Below, one piece after another: positions 33,983 to 44,760 of a stretch of DNA of 64,000 nucleotides (within the stretch, counting starts at the first letter, position 1; every line of letters begins with the position of its first letter). The stretch is from NCBI GenBank assembly GCA_021234155.1, contig JAJEKV010000053.1:5608488-5672487 (forward strand), in the 5' to 3' direction. The notes beneath the pieces were generated by a model. That model saw only the letters and a list, made by a program, of their open reading frames with translations. It did not search any database and was not told the origin of the DNA. This DNA comes from Isoetes taiwanensis (lineage: Eukaryota > Streptophyta > Lycopodiopsida > Isoetales > Isoetaceae). The translations under genes were made by a program, and so were the position numbers.

Positions 33983-36272
33983 TTGTAGTTTCTAGCATGG
34001 CAGAACTCTATGCTTTCATTTCCATTGCACTGCCAACCTTAACCTGCTAGTATGTCACCCATTTAACCAACATAAAAAGTCTATCCAATAACAGTCATTA
34101 ACTAAGTCTACTCCATCACATAAAATCAAGAGTAAATATTAGTTTTCCATATAATCAAATTCAGATTTGCCAAAATCAGAAAGACGCAACTCATTCGCTT
34201 TGTCCTTTGGATTGCATCCAGTGAGTATGAGATTTAAAAAAGTTATTCTAATGTTATAATAGCACGAGCAGTTCTGAACCCTTTTAATCTCAATTAAAAA
34301 CTCAACCGGCATAATAGTCACCCAAATCAAGAAAAATATGCATAAGAAAAAGTCCATTCGTGTCTTACAGAAAGGGTATTCCAATTGAAAAGACAAAAGC
34401 AGACAATAAAATAACTAAACCTAAGTCCGGCCAAACCTGATTGCTCGAAAACAACGGCGTGAAGGAAACGAGCCAGATCCGGAAGAAGCCAAAAGGATGC
34501 GGCAGTAGTCTCTGATACAAACCGAGCTTTCTACCAATGCCGGGAGGAAAAGCCTTCTCTTCCAAATTTAGGACATTGAAGATTGACTCCCCATATCATT
34601 GCAATAAAGCAAATCCGATGGCTCACATCACGCTATCAGGATAGCTCAACGGTCTCGATGTTTCCTGGTTTAACACTATTTTTCAAGTCAGGCCATAAAA
34701 TTTTAAAGTTAATGGTAAGAGTTTATTTATTCGCCATATTCAACCATGTTGCATAGCAGAGCATAAGTTGAACATTGCATGATAAAGTCTGCATACTCTG
34801 CACAATTAGTTTTGTATGATAACACACTTGCAACCAATGGCTGAGATCCGATCTCAGCCTTAAAACTTGAGGGCCAGGTTGTTAAGGATACATAAATCTA
34901 GAAACGGATTTAGAAGTGAGAAACAATTAAACCTAGACGCCACTAAGTGCGGCCCCAATTGGACACTAGCTCCAGCAATGGTAGCTCTGTCAAAGGTATT
35001 TCAATGTTTCTTTGGAATGGGATTAATTGATGCCAACTAATTGGCCGCCTTGTTTTTGGAGGCTATGTTCTAATTGGCGAAACTAGCAACCAAAAAAGGT
35101 TCAACATCAACCCCCACAAGCTCAAGATTCAAGTGGCCAATGCGGCCATCTTTTGTTTGTTTATTTTTTATTGTTGTTGTTGCTATAGTTGTAGTTGTAG
35201 TATGTCTCTTCGTGCTTCCAAGGGCCAGTTCAGGAAAAATATATATTTTTCCCCTCCCCTGCGCTCATTTTTTTTTGGATTGTCCCTAGGGGGGCAATCC
35301 CTTGCTTATATGGTTTTCGACATATTCCTGGTATATGTCGGTATATGCCAAGAACATCCCGAAAACTGCTCCAAACTCCCAGTAGCCTGTAAACTGTCGG
35401 TTGCCTCTGTTGCTGGGCAGCCGCTATAAAATTGTCTAACCGGCAAACCCTAAATAAGTATAGCACTCTGATCAATCGATACGATGAAACATAGCAAGCA
35501 AACCCAGACTTTCGGTTTGTCACACAGGTTCGGTGTTCAAAATTGGAATGTTCTGTGTTGCATAACTAGAGAATATTTTCGAGATGGGAATATGACAGGT
35601 AAAAAGGTTGATCAAGCAGGATTAAAAGTAGGACCGAAGCTCTTATGCAGGTAAGCTTCTCCCATTTTTCATTTATCTTCCTACCTTTTTGTTCTTGAAT
35701 TCCCAAAACACGTTAGAGTCTCAGGGCTTACCGTTTAGCAAATCAAGCATCTGATACAAGTTCTCCTACATATCTGGAATCACTTCTTATTGCATACATG
35801 GGATGATTGAGGTAAGAGCTTTCGGCATCAATAGATATAATGCATGCAAAACCAGTCCCTCGATGGGTTTTCAAATATAAATACTGTGAGGGTTATATCC
35901 TTGCTTTGAGATGGTCTACGTTGGATTGTTTCTATTGTAGGCACCATTGCAAGCAACGAACAGCTTGAGCAAGCCGGTCCCAGGCTGGAAGAGTGCCTTC
36001 TTTCGCCTGGATCATTGTGGGCTTTTCTGATTTGAAGAGAGTTTGGAGAAAGGTGGAGGTATGTACTGATGCTTTTCTCATGGAGCTTTTGATTTATGGT
36101 AACCATATATCCATTAGGTTTTGCTTAGCTGTACATACAGACCTTTTGCTAACAAATTGTTGGGGATTTTTTTATTGGTGTAGGTTAGGCTCATCCTTTA
36201 GTTTAGGATCATGTCCAAGTAACGATTTTACGGCATTTGATAATTGATCTATACCAGATATATACCAGAAAT
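33983..36272. other. Intergenic region with one dispersed repeat copy
   Basis: No gene is supported. It holds one copy of a roughly 175-bp interspersed repeat (35268-35440). The short region just right of the RING gene (33983-34100) is probably its 5' leader. Frames near 35074-35289 are driven by a GTTGTTGTTG/TAGTTGTAG simple repeat. Confidence 0.4.
35268..35440 (+). repeat. Interspersed repeat, copy 1
   Basis: Begins with an imperfect palindrome (GATTGTCCCTAGGGGGGCAA) and continues with ATATTCCTGGTATATGTCGG, AACTGCTCCAAAC, GTTGCTGGGCAGCC and CTAACCGG. The same series of motifs in the same order occurs at 48660-48842. It could be a SINE or a small non-autonomous DNA element. Confidence 0.65.
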
Positions 36273-36276
36273 ACTT

Positions 36277-36301
36277 GGGTGAAAGCATGTTGTAGTGGAA
36301 C
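36277..36301 (+). repeat. Left terminal inverted repeat
   Basis: 25 bp, GGGTGAAAGCATG then TTGTAGTGGAAC, inverted at 46279-46303. The preceding ACTT is the proposed target duplication. Confidence 0.8.
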
Positions 36302-36517
36302 ACCCTGGGTGTCCCCCCTGTCCTCCTAAAAATGTGGTGGGAGATATCAAATTTGTGGTGCGATTTTAAATGTTTGTTTGGCACCTAGTGCATGTACTAC
36401 CCGGATTCAATCATTTCTTGAACTGCAACAACCCGATTCCTACGCCACCCGTCCCATTCCAATCTCCACCGAACCGATTTCTGAACCCACGACCCACCCG
36501 CGCCTTTCCTGAAGCAC

Positions 36518-37299
36518 ATGGCTATGGCGCTTAATCCGGTTGTGGATCAATCCGGTTCATACCTTCAATCATTTAATTTGGAAGCAAATCTGCCACAGGT
36601 AAGAGAAAGAGAACTCCAGAACAAGAACGGGATCATAAAAGACGCCAAAGGAAAAGACAAAGGGAAGCTAAAGAAGAATTAGCAAAAATTGCAACAAAGA
36701 GGGGGGATCCACTGTAGCGGCCTCTACCAGGCGTCGGATGGTATTAAAATTGTTATCTTCATTTCATAGCACCACTAAAGGCTTGTCTAACAACGATAAG
36801 AAAGAGGTTATACTAGATTATCTGCGGGGATGACACAATGGGATGACGTACTTGGCTAAGAGTCGAAAAGATTTGCAAGCCAAGAGCATTGTGGTCAACA
36901 ACCTCGGGGCTTCCATTCAACTTGTGAAGAAGTCTAACAAAGCAATGACAGTTTAGCAGCCAAGAGTAGTTGCCTTGCTATGGCCGTAAGAGGAAGCATT
37001 AATACCGAAAGTGCTAATCCTGTCAGTGCTCGGGGTTTTGGTAAACTGCTGAGTGTTCATCCTAGGAATCTTACCAAAGCAAAATTGAAGAGGGAAGAGA
37101 TAGATTGCAAAGGGGGGAAATGGGTTTTGTACAAAAGAGTTAGAAGAGAGATGCAATTCCCAATTACGTCATAGAACTTGCAAAGCAATTTTGGACCGAA
37201 AACAAGAGGGTCTCTCCAAATGCAAAGGATGTTAAGTTCAGAAGATTGGAACGAAATGTAAGAGAGGATCATGCCACTCACTATCTGGAAGAATCACAG
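36518..37299 (+). pseudogene. Basic N-terminal part of an unknown protein, candidate transposase gene, frameshifted
   Basis: An ATG at 36518, about 240 bp inside the left terminal repeat, opens MAMALNPVVDQSGSYLQSFN. A shift near 36597 leads into KRKRTPEQERDHKRRQRKRQ, a highly basic stretch. Further fragments in changing frames are NDKKEVILDYLRG, MTYLAKSRKDLQAKSIVVNN, then FWTENKRVSPNAKDVKFRRL and HATHYLEESQ. The last ends at a donor-like CAG|GTTATT (37299). I recall no named domain. The basic region near an element end would suit DNA binding. At least three frame changes make this copy inactive. Confidence 0.5.
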
Positions 37300-37315
37300 G
37301 TTATTTCATTTCTTC

Positions 37316-37740
37316 ATCTTCACCACATTTTTTATTGTTAATGTGGTATGTGGTTAGTGATTGCTTGTGGTGTGTGGTGCCTATTAATGCTGTGATATAT
37401 GATATGTGCTGCCTAGTGTGGTGAGGCACGTGGTGTGAAATAAATGCTGTCAATATATGCTTTGTGGTGCCTAGTGTGGTGAATAACATGGTGTAAAATA
37501 CATGTTGTAATATATGCTATGTGGTGCCTAGTGTGGTGAAAAATATGGTGTAAAATAAATGCTCTAAATATACGCTTTGTGGTGCCTAGTGTGGTGAATA
37601 ACATGGTGTAAAATAAATGCTGTAATATATGCTATGTGGTCCCTAGTGTGGTGAATAACATGGTGTGGTGTCTAGTGTGGTGCCTAGTGTGGTGCCAGTG
37701 TGGTGCCTAGTGTGGTGCCTAGTGTGGTTAAAAATATAAC
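37316..37740 (+). repeat. GTGGTG-type minisatellite, unit about 60 bp
   Basis: Five to six copies of GTGGTGCCTAGTGTGGTGAA followed by TAACATGGTGTAAAATAAAT and GCTGTAATATATGCTATGTG, ending in several short GTGGTGCCTAGT copies at 37672-37728. A further partial copy lies at 39702-39790. Confidence 0.85.
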
Positions 37741-37789
37741 CATCATTCATTTAAATTAAGAATATGTCTTGATATTGGGAATTTTAAAT

Positions 37790-38140
37790 TTTTTCTGTTT
37801 CTGGCCCATCCGTCGTTTCCCCCCACTTTTTGCCCCGTCCGTCATTTCCCCCCTTTTTATCCCGCCTCTTTTTTCATTCGTCCCTCCTCCTCCGCTTTTT
37901 TCTTTTCCGCTTTCCTCTTTTCCTCCGCTTTCCCTCATTTATTTTTTTTCAGCGCAGTACAAACGCCCTTCTTCCCCTTTTATTTTTTTCAAAGCCCTTC
38001 CTCTTCTTCTTCTTCTGATATTATTTTTCTTTGCAGGTCCGGCCGGCTTCTTCTTTGGGTCGGCTTCTTCTTCTTCTCTGCAGGTCCGGTCGGCTTCTTC
38101 TTCTTCTTCCAGTTTCTTTCGGCTATGTTCTCTGCAGGGG
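37790..38140 (+). repeat. 350-bp pyrimidine-rich tract
   Basis: Almost entirely C and T on the plus strand, with runs such as CCCCCCTTTTT and CTTCTTCTTCTTCT. It yields artificial open frames rich in Phe, Pro and Ser. Confidence 0.75.
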
Positions 38141-39701
38141 TTGCTGAACTACGGCAAAAGCTATGTTTTCTGCAGGGGTTGCATGCATTTACCAGTTTGT
38201 AGGTTTTCTGCAGAGTTTGCCTAACTCCGCATCCATCTCAGCCTTCTACGAGCTTCCATGCTACAAGGCTTGCAGCTCCATGAAGCTTTCTACAAGGCTC
38301 ATGAATTTCTAGCATGGATTCTACAAGGATTCTAGCAATTTCTAGCATCTTCTAGCAGCCATGGAATTACGAGCAGCTTCCATGATGCTGGATTTAGAGA
38401 AGGGATGCATCACAAGCCAAATGCATATAGTGACTTTTCTGTTGTTTTTCTTTTGAACAATAGCTCTGCAATATAAGTCCAGCTTCACTAGCTGAGACTT
38501 CTTCCTTCTTCTCATCGTTTGCCCTTTTAGTTCCTCTGTGTTTTTGGGTTTATAATTTGGTGGGCGATATTGGTTGTGCAGGGCAAGAGCTGCAGTAGAG
38601 CAATGCAACAGCTTGGTTTTTGTAAATCCATAGCGAGCAGCGACTACTTCTTCTGAGATTATAAGGTTTTCCCCAATGGGTCTTCACATTCTGCATTTCT
38701 TTTGCTTCCAAATCATTTCCCCAATCCAGTTAAACTGCAGGAGCAAGCTGGATGATGAATAGAGCTAAGGAAACGATTTTAGAAGTCTCTATTAGTGCTT
38801 GAATATATTCTGGTAAGTAGGTCTATTCGGCATTGCTTTTTGATAGACTTATAATAGATGCACTGGGCATTTTATTTACAGCTGATTGGAGACTCTTTTC
38901 CAGATTTCTTCTCTGATGTGAATGAAGAAAACGAAGAAAATGTGAATGGGAAGGAAGAGCAGGATCATAAAACTGGCAAAGGACACTGCCAGGGCATCTA
39001 TGGAGACCCAGTACATGTTTTTGAGGACAATAGTGATGGAAAAGAGGATATGGGAGCCCGGATTATCGCTTGAAAGGAACTCTTAGCTTCCATGGCGCAG
39101 ATCGCATGATCCTTAAGCAACGAGAAATTTCTGTTGTTGGTGGTGGTTTCTGATGAGCAGAAACATCAGTTTTAGAATTCTTCACAATTCTTAAATCGCG
39201 CTTGGCGCGATTTAAAACTACTACTATACTCATTTTCTTGTAAACTTGTTCTTCTTTTTATCATTTTGCATGACATCTTTTATGTTTTTGTATAGCATAT
39301 TCTCCTCATTTGCCTAGTATATTATGAATTTTGAACTTAACTTAATCTTAAAAACTTGCAATTAAAGGTTATTTTATGTTCTACATTACCATTTCTTAGG
39401 ATGATGTTGTAATATTTGCTTCATTTTTTTTAGTTTAGTGAAGTAAACAAACAAGAAACTGCTCTTTAATGTAAAAAAACTCTTCTTTTTCACTATAATG
39501 GTATATGTTTGATTATTGCTAATTGCAACCAATTAAGTCCTTATTTAACGAAAATATAAAATAATAAAGAAATATATAGCATCCACAATGGTTTTGTAAA
39601 AGTTAAAAAAAAATAACTTCACACCAATAAATGCCCCAAAAAGGTGTCATGCGGCGCGATTTTGGAATAGACATAATCCCAATTTAATTGAATGATGGTT
39701 A
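38141..39701. other. Interior of the 10-kb element, unassigned
   Basis: No recognisable gene. A small acidic frame at 38858-39073 (FFSDVNEENEENVNGKEEQD) is possible but unsupported. 38280-38360 repeats TTCTACAAGG and TTCTAGCA motifs. Confidence 0.35.
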
Positions 39702-39790
39702 TATGGTGTAAAATAAATGCTGTAATATATTCTATGTGGTGCCTAGTGTGGTGAATAACGAGGTGTAAGATGAATGTCTGTAATATATGC
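39702..39790 (+). repeat. Detached copy of the GTGGTG minisatellite
   Basis: GGTGTAAAATAAATGCTGTA and GTGGTGCCTAGTGTGGTGAA recur here, 2 kb from the main array and in the same orientation. Confidence 0.75.
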
Positions 39791-39825
39791 TATGTTTAAT
39801 AGAAATCTTACTGTTTAATTGACAG

Positions 39826-40158
39826 GGTGAAAGTGACACACAGAAAAATTACATTAAGGATGGACAGAATGGGACAGAGAATCATTGGAAATCTGTCACA
39901 TCAAATGCAAGGTCAATCATTCAAAAGCTGGCTGTGCAGGAAGCATTGGGGGGAAACCATAAATCTAATTTTGCATGCAGACATTGGCTTATCACAATCC
40001 AGCTATGGCGGAAGAAAACAGAAGGAGAACATGAGCACAAACAATTTCACCAGTTCAAATGCAATGCGATCACGGTAGGACCTATCTTGGAGCAAATAAA
40101 CCCGAGGAGCAGGCGGATATTAGAGGAGCGGAGGACCCATGAATTCGAGGTATTCTAG
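39826..40158 (+). pseudogene. Coding-like exon of unknown protein in the 10-kb element
   Basis: After an acceptor-like TTGACAG the frame beginning ESDTQKNYIKDGQNGTENHW runs without stops through LITIQLWRKKTEGEHEHKQF and ends ERRTHEFEVF then stop (about 110 residues). Composition and length look coding, and it lies on the same strand as the basic gene on the left. It may be a downstream exon of that gene, separated by the minisatellite. I do not recognise it. Confidence 0.4.
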
Positions 40159-41789
40159 GCTTAAAACATAGGTTAATTCGATGGGCTTAAAGAATTAGAA
40201 GCCAAAGGCGATGATAGGGTTGCCTTTCTTTGTAGTAGATGTTGTTTTACCACGATGATGTTGTTTACACAGAATGCAAAATGGGAGACTTAACAGAGCT
40301 GGTGCAAGCGGGGGTTCAGGGGTGGTGTATGATTCGAGGATGAGTTCTCAGCTCTCCCCGGCTTGAGGAAGAGGATATGTTCATCCAACTAAAGCGAGGA
40401 AATAATCCATGCTTCAGCCATTAAAAAAAGTGCTCGACAGGCGGATGCATGGAGACACAACAACTGAGACAATACTTTATGAATCAGTATCATAAGTGGG
40501 AGCAGTAAAGCGAGAAGCTCATGTTTTTGTTGTTTGGATTACACCAACTATTCAGCAGTAAAACACTTGATGAAGTCTTGAAGCATTACTTGGAAGAAGA
40601 AGAGTTACAGATCTCACAAATGCGAGGATCGATTGAGGCCCGAGAATCGTATGTCATCTCTAATGCATTTTGATAATACTAGAAGCTTCGGGGTTGTAGT
40701 TTTTCGATTTTTTACGCATACTTCATTTCATAAGAAGTATGAACTATTTCTACAGGGTATGGTAGATTTCCATATGTATTTTTCTCCCTTTGAAATATAA
40801 AAACAACGTTTGCATCACCACAACTTCACCACGCAGTTTTCACCACGGCTTTCACCACGGATTTCACCATAATCAGCGGGGGCATTGACCATTTTGACCC
40901 GGTCGAGGAAAATGGAATGGCTCTCGATTCACGATAGTATCTTGACTGATTTTGGTTACTGACAATATATGGATCCCAAATTAGGTCCCCGAATTGATAT
41001 GAAAGTATTAGGAAAATCCACTTATTGTGGCAATTGTGTAAAGGAAAATGCGTATAGAAACTTTTATGAATATAAAGAAGTTTCGTTTTGCATTCTCATT
41101 TTTATGCTTGATTCTGAAATTTGTACTTGAATGTTGAATGAATTCCAAGGTATAACCGGATTAAACTGAATTAAACTGAATTAAACTTGCACAAGGCACA
41201 TTAGACATATGGGTGAGATCAAAGAAAGGCACTAAGGCCTGTGGTATCTGTTTTTAAAACGGGCCGTGGTAAAAAAGCAATTAGAAATTTACACAAGGCA
41301 CAAATTTACACAAGACACAAAGCCATTACAAACTATTTTCTGATTAAACAAAAGGCACAAGGCACGGATTGAGTCGACACAAGGCCATCATATGTTAAAA
41401 CAGAAGATACCGGAATACTTTAATTAGAAATTTACACAAGGTTCAAAAAGGCACAAGGCCATCATATATTCAAAAAGGCACTAAGGCCATCATATATTAC
41501 AAAGAGGCACTAAGGCTCTGTATCACAAGGGGTGAGTTCACAAGGGGTGAGATCAAATGAAGGCACTAAGGCCTATATACCATCCGCTTTCAAAAAAAAA
41601 AATACAAAGGTACAAAAGGCACAGAGACGGACTTGATCAAAAAAAAAAAAAAGGTGGCAAAGCCGGGACTTCAAGCTTCATCTGTAAGAAAAAGTGAAGA
41701 AAATTAGTTTAGAATACATAAAAGAAAGCAAAAATTTAATGCATGCATGCTACTTACTCTGTAGAAAATTTTGGAGTTCCAAAAAAACT
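40159..41789. other. Interior of the 10-kb element, repeat-rich
   Basis: 40620-40870 includes CACCACG and TTTCACCAC repeats. 41190-41660 is a degenerate array of GGCACTAAGGCC, GGCACAAGGC and TCACAAGGGGTGAG strings, followed by two A-runs. No gene is supported. Confidence 0.45.
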
Positions 41790-42246
41790 TCATGTTCTTC
41801 TTCGTCTTCTACCTCTTCTTCTTCTTGGTCTACGGTCTTCGCCGATTAAGTTATCAGAATCTTGGGAATCAAATTGATCATCAGAAGAAGCTTCATCAGA
41901 GGAATCGAAATTAGAGGAGGATTCCACCTCTTCTGAAAGCTCCGAAAGATCTTCAGAGCTTTCAGAAGAGGTGGAATCAGACTCAGAGCTCTCAGGCTTA
42001 GGGCTCTGCACTTGCGGGCTCTCGGGTTGGGCTCCAAAGCAAATGGTAATTTGGCCAAGATCCTATTTCATAACTGGCCATCACCTGTGCCAAAGGAATT
42101 GAAAGCAGTTTCCGGCGCTTAGGGGAGGGAGAGCGAGAGCGAGAGCGAGAGGGAGAGGGAGAGGCAGAGCTGGAAAGAGAGCGGCAGCGGCAGCGCTTCG
42201 ACATTCTGTTGGAAGGAATTGGACGATGCTTCTCCTTCACGACCAT
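41790..42246 (-). pseudogene. Low-complexity RS-rich / acidic / Arg-rich protein, split by a frame change
   Basis: The first frame (41998-42246, from MVVKEKHRPIP) contains SSSASPSPSRSRSRSPSPKR, an RS-type region. The second (41790-42011, extendable upstream) is Ser/Glu/Asp-rich (SSESSEDLSELSEEVESS) and ends EDRRPRRRRGRRRRRT and stop. The frames meet near 42010-42060. Such mixed basic/acidic proteins can be nucleic-acid binding, but no domain fixes the function. It lies within the 10-kb element and may be an accessory gene or a captured host fragment. Confidence 0.45.
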
Positions 42247-42399
42247 AGCCTATAAAGGCTGGCGTGAAATTAATTTCGTAGGCTAAGATTTTAGGATTTT
42301 GTACCATTAGCATCTTTATTCCTAAAGATTTAGTAATAACCTCGAAATGACCATTATTTTATTTTCTAAATCCTGAATTGGCCATTCATGAATAGCTCC

Positions 42400-42850
42400 A
42401 ACATGCCACCTATGATGCACCACATGATTCACCACATGATTCACCAAATGCACCTCATGATTCACCACATGCACCATTTGCATCACCAAACATGTTGGTC
42501 AATGAAAGTCAAACATGTAACAAAGGTCATGTAAAGGCTCAAGCATGCCAAGGTGGCTCAAATATGCCACCTAGGCTCCAACATGCCAAGGTGGCTCAAA
42601 CATGCCCACGTAAGCTCCAACATGCCACCTATGATGCACCACATGATTCACCACATGATTCACCAAATGCACCTCAAGATTCACCACATGCACCATTTGC
42701 ATCACCAAACATGTTGGTCAATGAAAGTCAAACATGCCACGTAAGCTCCAACATGCCACCTACGATTCACCACATGATTCACCACATGGTTCACCAAATG
42801 CACCACATGATTCACCACATGCACCATTTGCATCACCACATTTATCACGA
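42400..42850 (+). repeat. CACCACATGATT minisatellite block
   Basis: Three long repeats, each combining CACCACATGATTCACCACAT, ATGCACCATTTGCATCACCA, ATGTTGGTCAATGAAAGTCA and variants of CTCCAACATGCCACC. The unit of about 200 bp is itself built from 12-bp CACCACATGATT steps. Confidence 0.85.
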
Positions 42851-43215
42851 CATGTAACACCACATTGTCATGAATCTTTGAATACATCAATTTCTTACGG
42901 AGATTTGAACTCCACCCAGTGTTGCTCGGTCAGCCCGAAAAAAGTCTATTGTATACAATAGTATACAACAATGTACATTAGAGTGTCAATGAAAGAATAG
43001 GTTACAAGAATAACCTCTTTGGTTACAATAATACAAACATGTGATTACAAGTAAAGATCTATTGATCTGTCAACCTCAGCTTCATTACTACAAAGAATCG
43101 TGCTTCACAACATCAATCATCATTCAGCAGCGTGTCCAACAGCTCGCAACTAGAAATTGGTACACCCTGCAACAAACATATCAGGCCTCACATTGGATGA
43201 GTAATACCTTCAAAT
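42851..43215. other. Spacer before the Ulp1 gene
   Basis: Contains a small palindrome (TATTGTATACAATA at about 42947). No gene is seen. Confidence 0.4.
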
Positions 43216-43940
43216 TTACGAACTCACCTTGCATTGGGATAGTATGTCCAAGTCTCGCATTACTGCAGCCACAACTTTCTTTACAAAGACACATATAGCA
43301 GGACCACACGACCAGCAATCAGACTGAGTGGGGGAACTTGTAATTTTCTTGTGGCGCAGCTTTATGGTGCTTGGGAATTTTGTGTTTGCATCCTCAACAA
43401 AACTCATGACAGGCTCGGAGCCCTTGTACATTTCTAGGCTGTCAAAATGGTACACACCTGGCTGACATTTAACTGGCTGACCTCCAAGACCTACAATGAC
43501 ATACACTGTCCAGTGCTGCTGATAACATGCTAGCAGAATGGTACATTCCGAAATTGCAAGTTGAGGGTGCAACAATTTGTCCTTTGAAGCAAGCTCATTC
43601 GACAGTAATGTGTAAATGAGCGGATCCATGAAATGGAACCTCTGTTCCATGTCATGCTTGATGCAGAATTGGTGCATACACCTGCCAAAGTCCAGGGTCT
43701 GGTAAAACAAGATGATTCAAGAAACAACAGAAGACTTCAAATCTGAGTTGTTTATATTAAATTACTAACCTCATGAAGAAATGGACTATCCTGTCACTGA
43801 ACCAATCCCTACTTTTCTCCAATATTCTGATTGCCTCTTGATCAAGCACAAGAGGCTCCTGCTGTCCTTTAAACACTTCAAATGGCAAGTGTTCTGGTCG
43901 GATGTGCGCTCTTAACACTGCAGTCCTCGTGCTAATGGTG
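43216..43940 (-). CDS. Ulp1-like cysteine protease (C48) domain, two exons
   Basis: Exon one (about 43940-43770) encodes VLDQEAIRILEKSRDWFSDR and IVHFFM. Exon two (about 43699-43216) encodes FGRCMHQFCIKHDMEQRFHF and the catalytic region: His in YQQHWTVYVIVG, Asp in VYHFDSLEMY, Gln in SPTQSDCW and Cys in WSCGPAICVFVKK, in the order and spacing of Ulp1/SENP peptidases (Gln six residues before Cys). Ulp1 enzymes process or remove SUMO. Copies inside Mutator and CACTA elements are common, with unknown roles there. A donor GTTAGT follows exon one. It may be the C-terminal half of a longer protein that starts with the HAD domain upstream. Confidence 0.7.
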
Positions 43941-44080
43941 TAAGTTTACATTCAGCAAATGGAAGATCATTGAAAACCTTGAGGAACATTGAAATAGCCA
44001 AGAAATGAACAATTGAAGTAAAACTTTGTTTATATTAAAAAGTCAAGAGAGGTTACATCATATACACAATAATACTATTT

Positions 44081-44760
44081 CTAGGCTTTAGTTCTATGTT
44101 TTTTCATCATATTAATACAAATTTCACTCTCAGTGTCAAATATATTCAGCATTTTGTTTCTTTCGACATAACTTTGTACATTCCCTGCCTTCAGCAACCC
44201 CTGAAGCCAAACCTTTAGATCATTCATGAGGAAATTGCCATCTACTCTGTCAGGGCTCCAGCTGTTTGGACAGATCATGGTGTTTGGCGCATTGAGGTAC
44301 CCTTTGTATCTGCTGTCATCAATGAGAAGCACGTTCTCTTTTGTGAAACCTGGAAATTTGTCGTAGACCTTTTTTAGGTGCTTCAAAAAAATTGGCTTTT
44401 TACTGTTAAATAAATTTGTGTTGGTACAGTGATCCTGACTCCATATGAACTTGAATTTGTCCTTGTGTTTCATCAATGCTCCCTTAACTATGACTCTCAA
44501 GTTTTGAGCCTGCAGGCTGGACCAAAGTGCTATATGAAAATTCTGACTGCACCAATCTATGAACTTGGCCCAGCCTGGTCTAGTTACTACCCACTTGGTT
44601 CTGTTAAGTGTGATCAACTTAACATCATCTTCTTTGGCAGTGGGTATGGACTCACTCTTGTCATAGCTTCTACCCAGAACTCCATTGTAGTAAAAACAAG
44701 CGGTGATTGGGCTTAACCTTGTAGTCTTCGCGCATGGACGAGTTGGTGGTGGTGGAAACT
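44081..44760 (-). CDS. FCP1/SCP (NLI-interacting factor)-like HAD phosphatase domain, nucleophile apparently lost
   Basis: The open frame extends upstream of the ATG at 44617 to about 44760: ITACFYYNGVLGRSYDKSES, then DDVKLITLNRTKWVVTRPGW. Matches to the family are RPGWAKFIDWCSQNFHIALW and SS (motif II region), CTNTNLFNSKKPIFLKHLKK, and NVLLIDDSRYKGYLN then NTMICP (motif III with the paired Asp). Motif I, normally Asp-x-Asn/Asp-Gly, reads FYYNGVL, so the nucleophilic Asp seems replaced by Tyr. The domain is about the normal length. It would be a pseudophosphatase if expressed. It ends HRTKA and stop, 140 bp before the Ulp1 exon. Confidence 0.65.

Noticed and set aside
37769-38224. 151-codon plus-strand frame rich in Phe/Pro/Ser considered as a membrane protein
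   Set aside because: It is a by-product of the CT-rich tract.
42492-42961. Plus-strand frames rich in His/Met considered as metal-binding proteins
   Set aside because: They come from the CACCACATGATT minisatellite.
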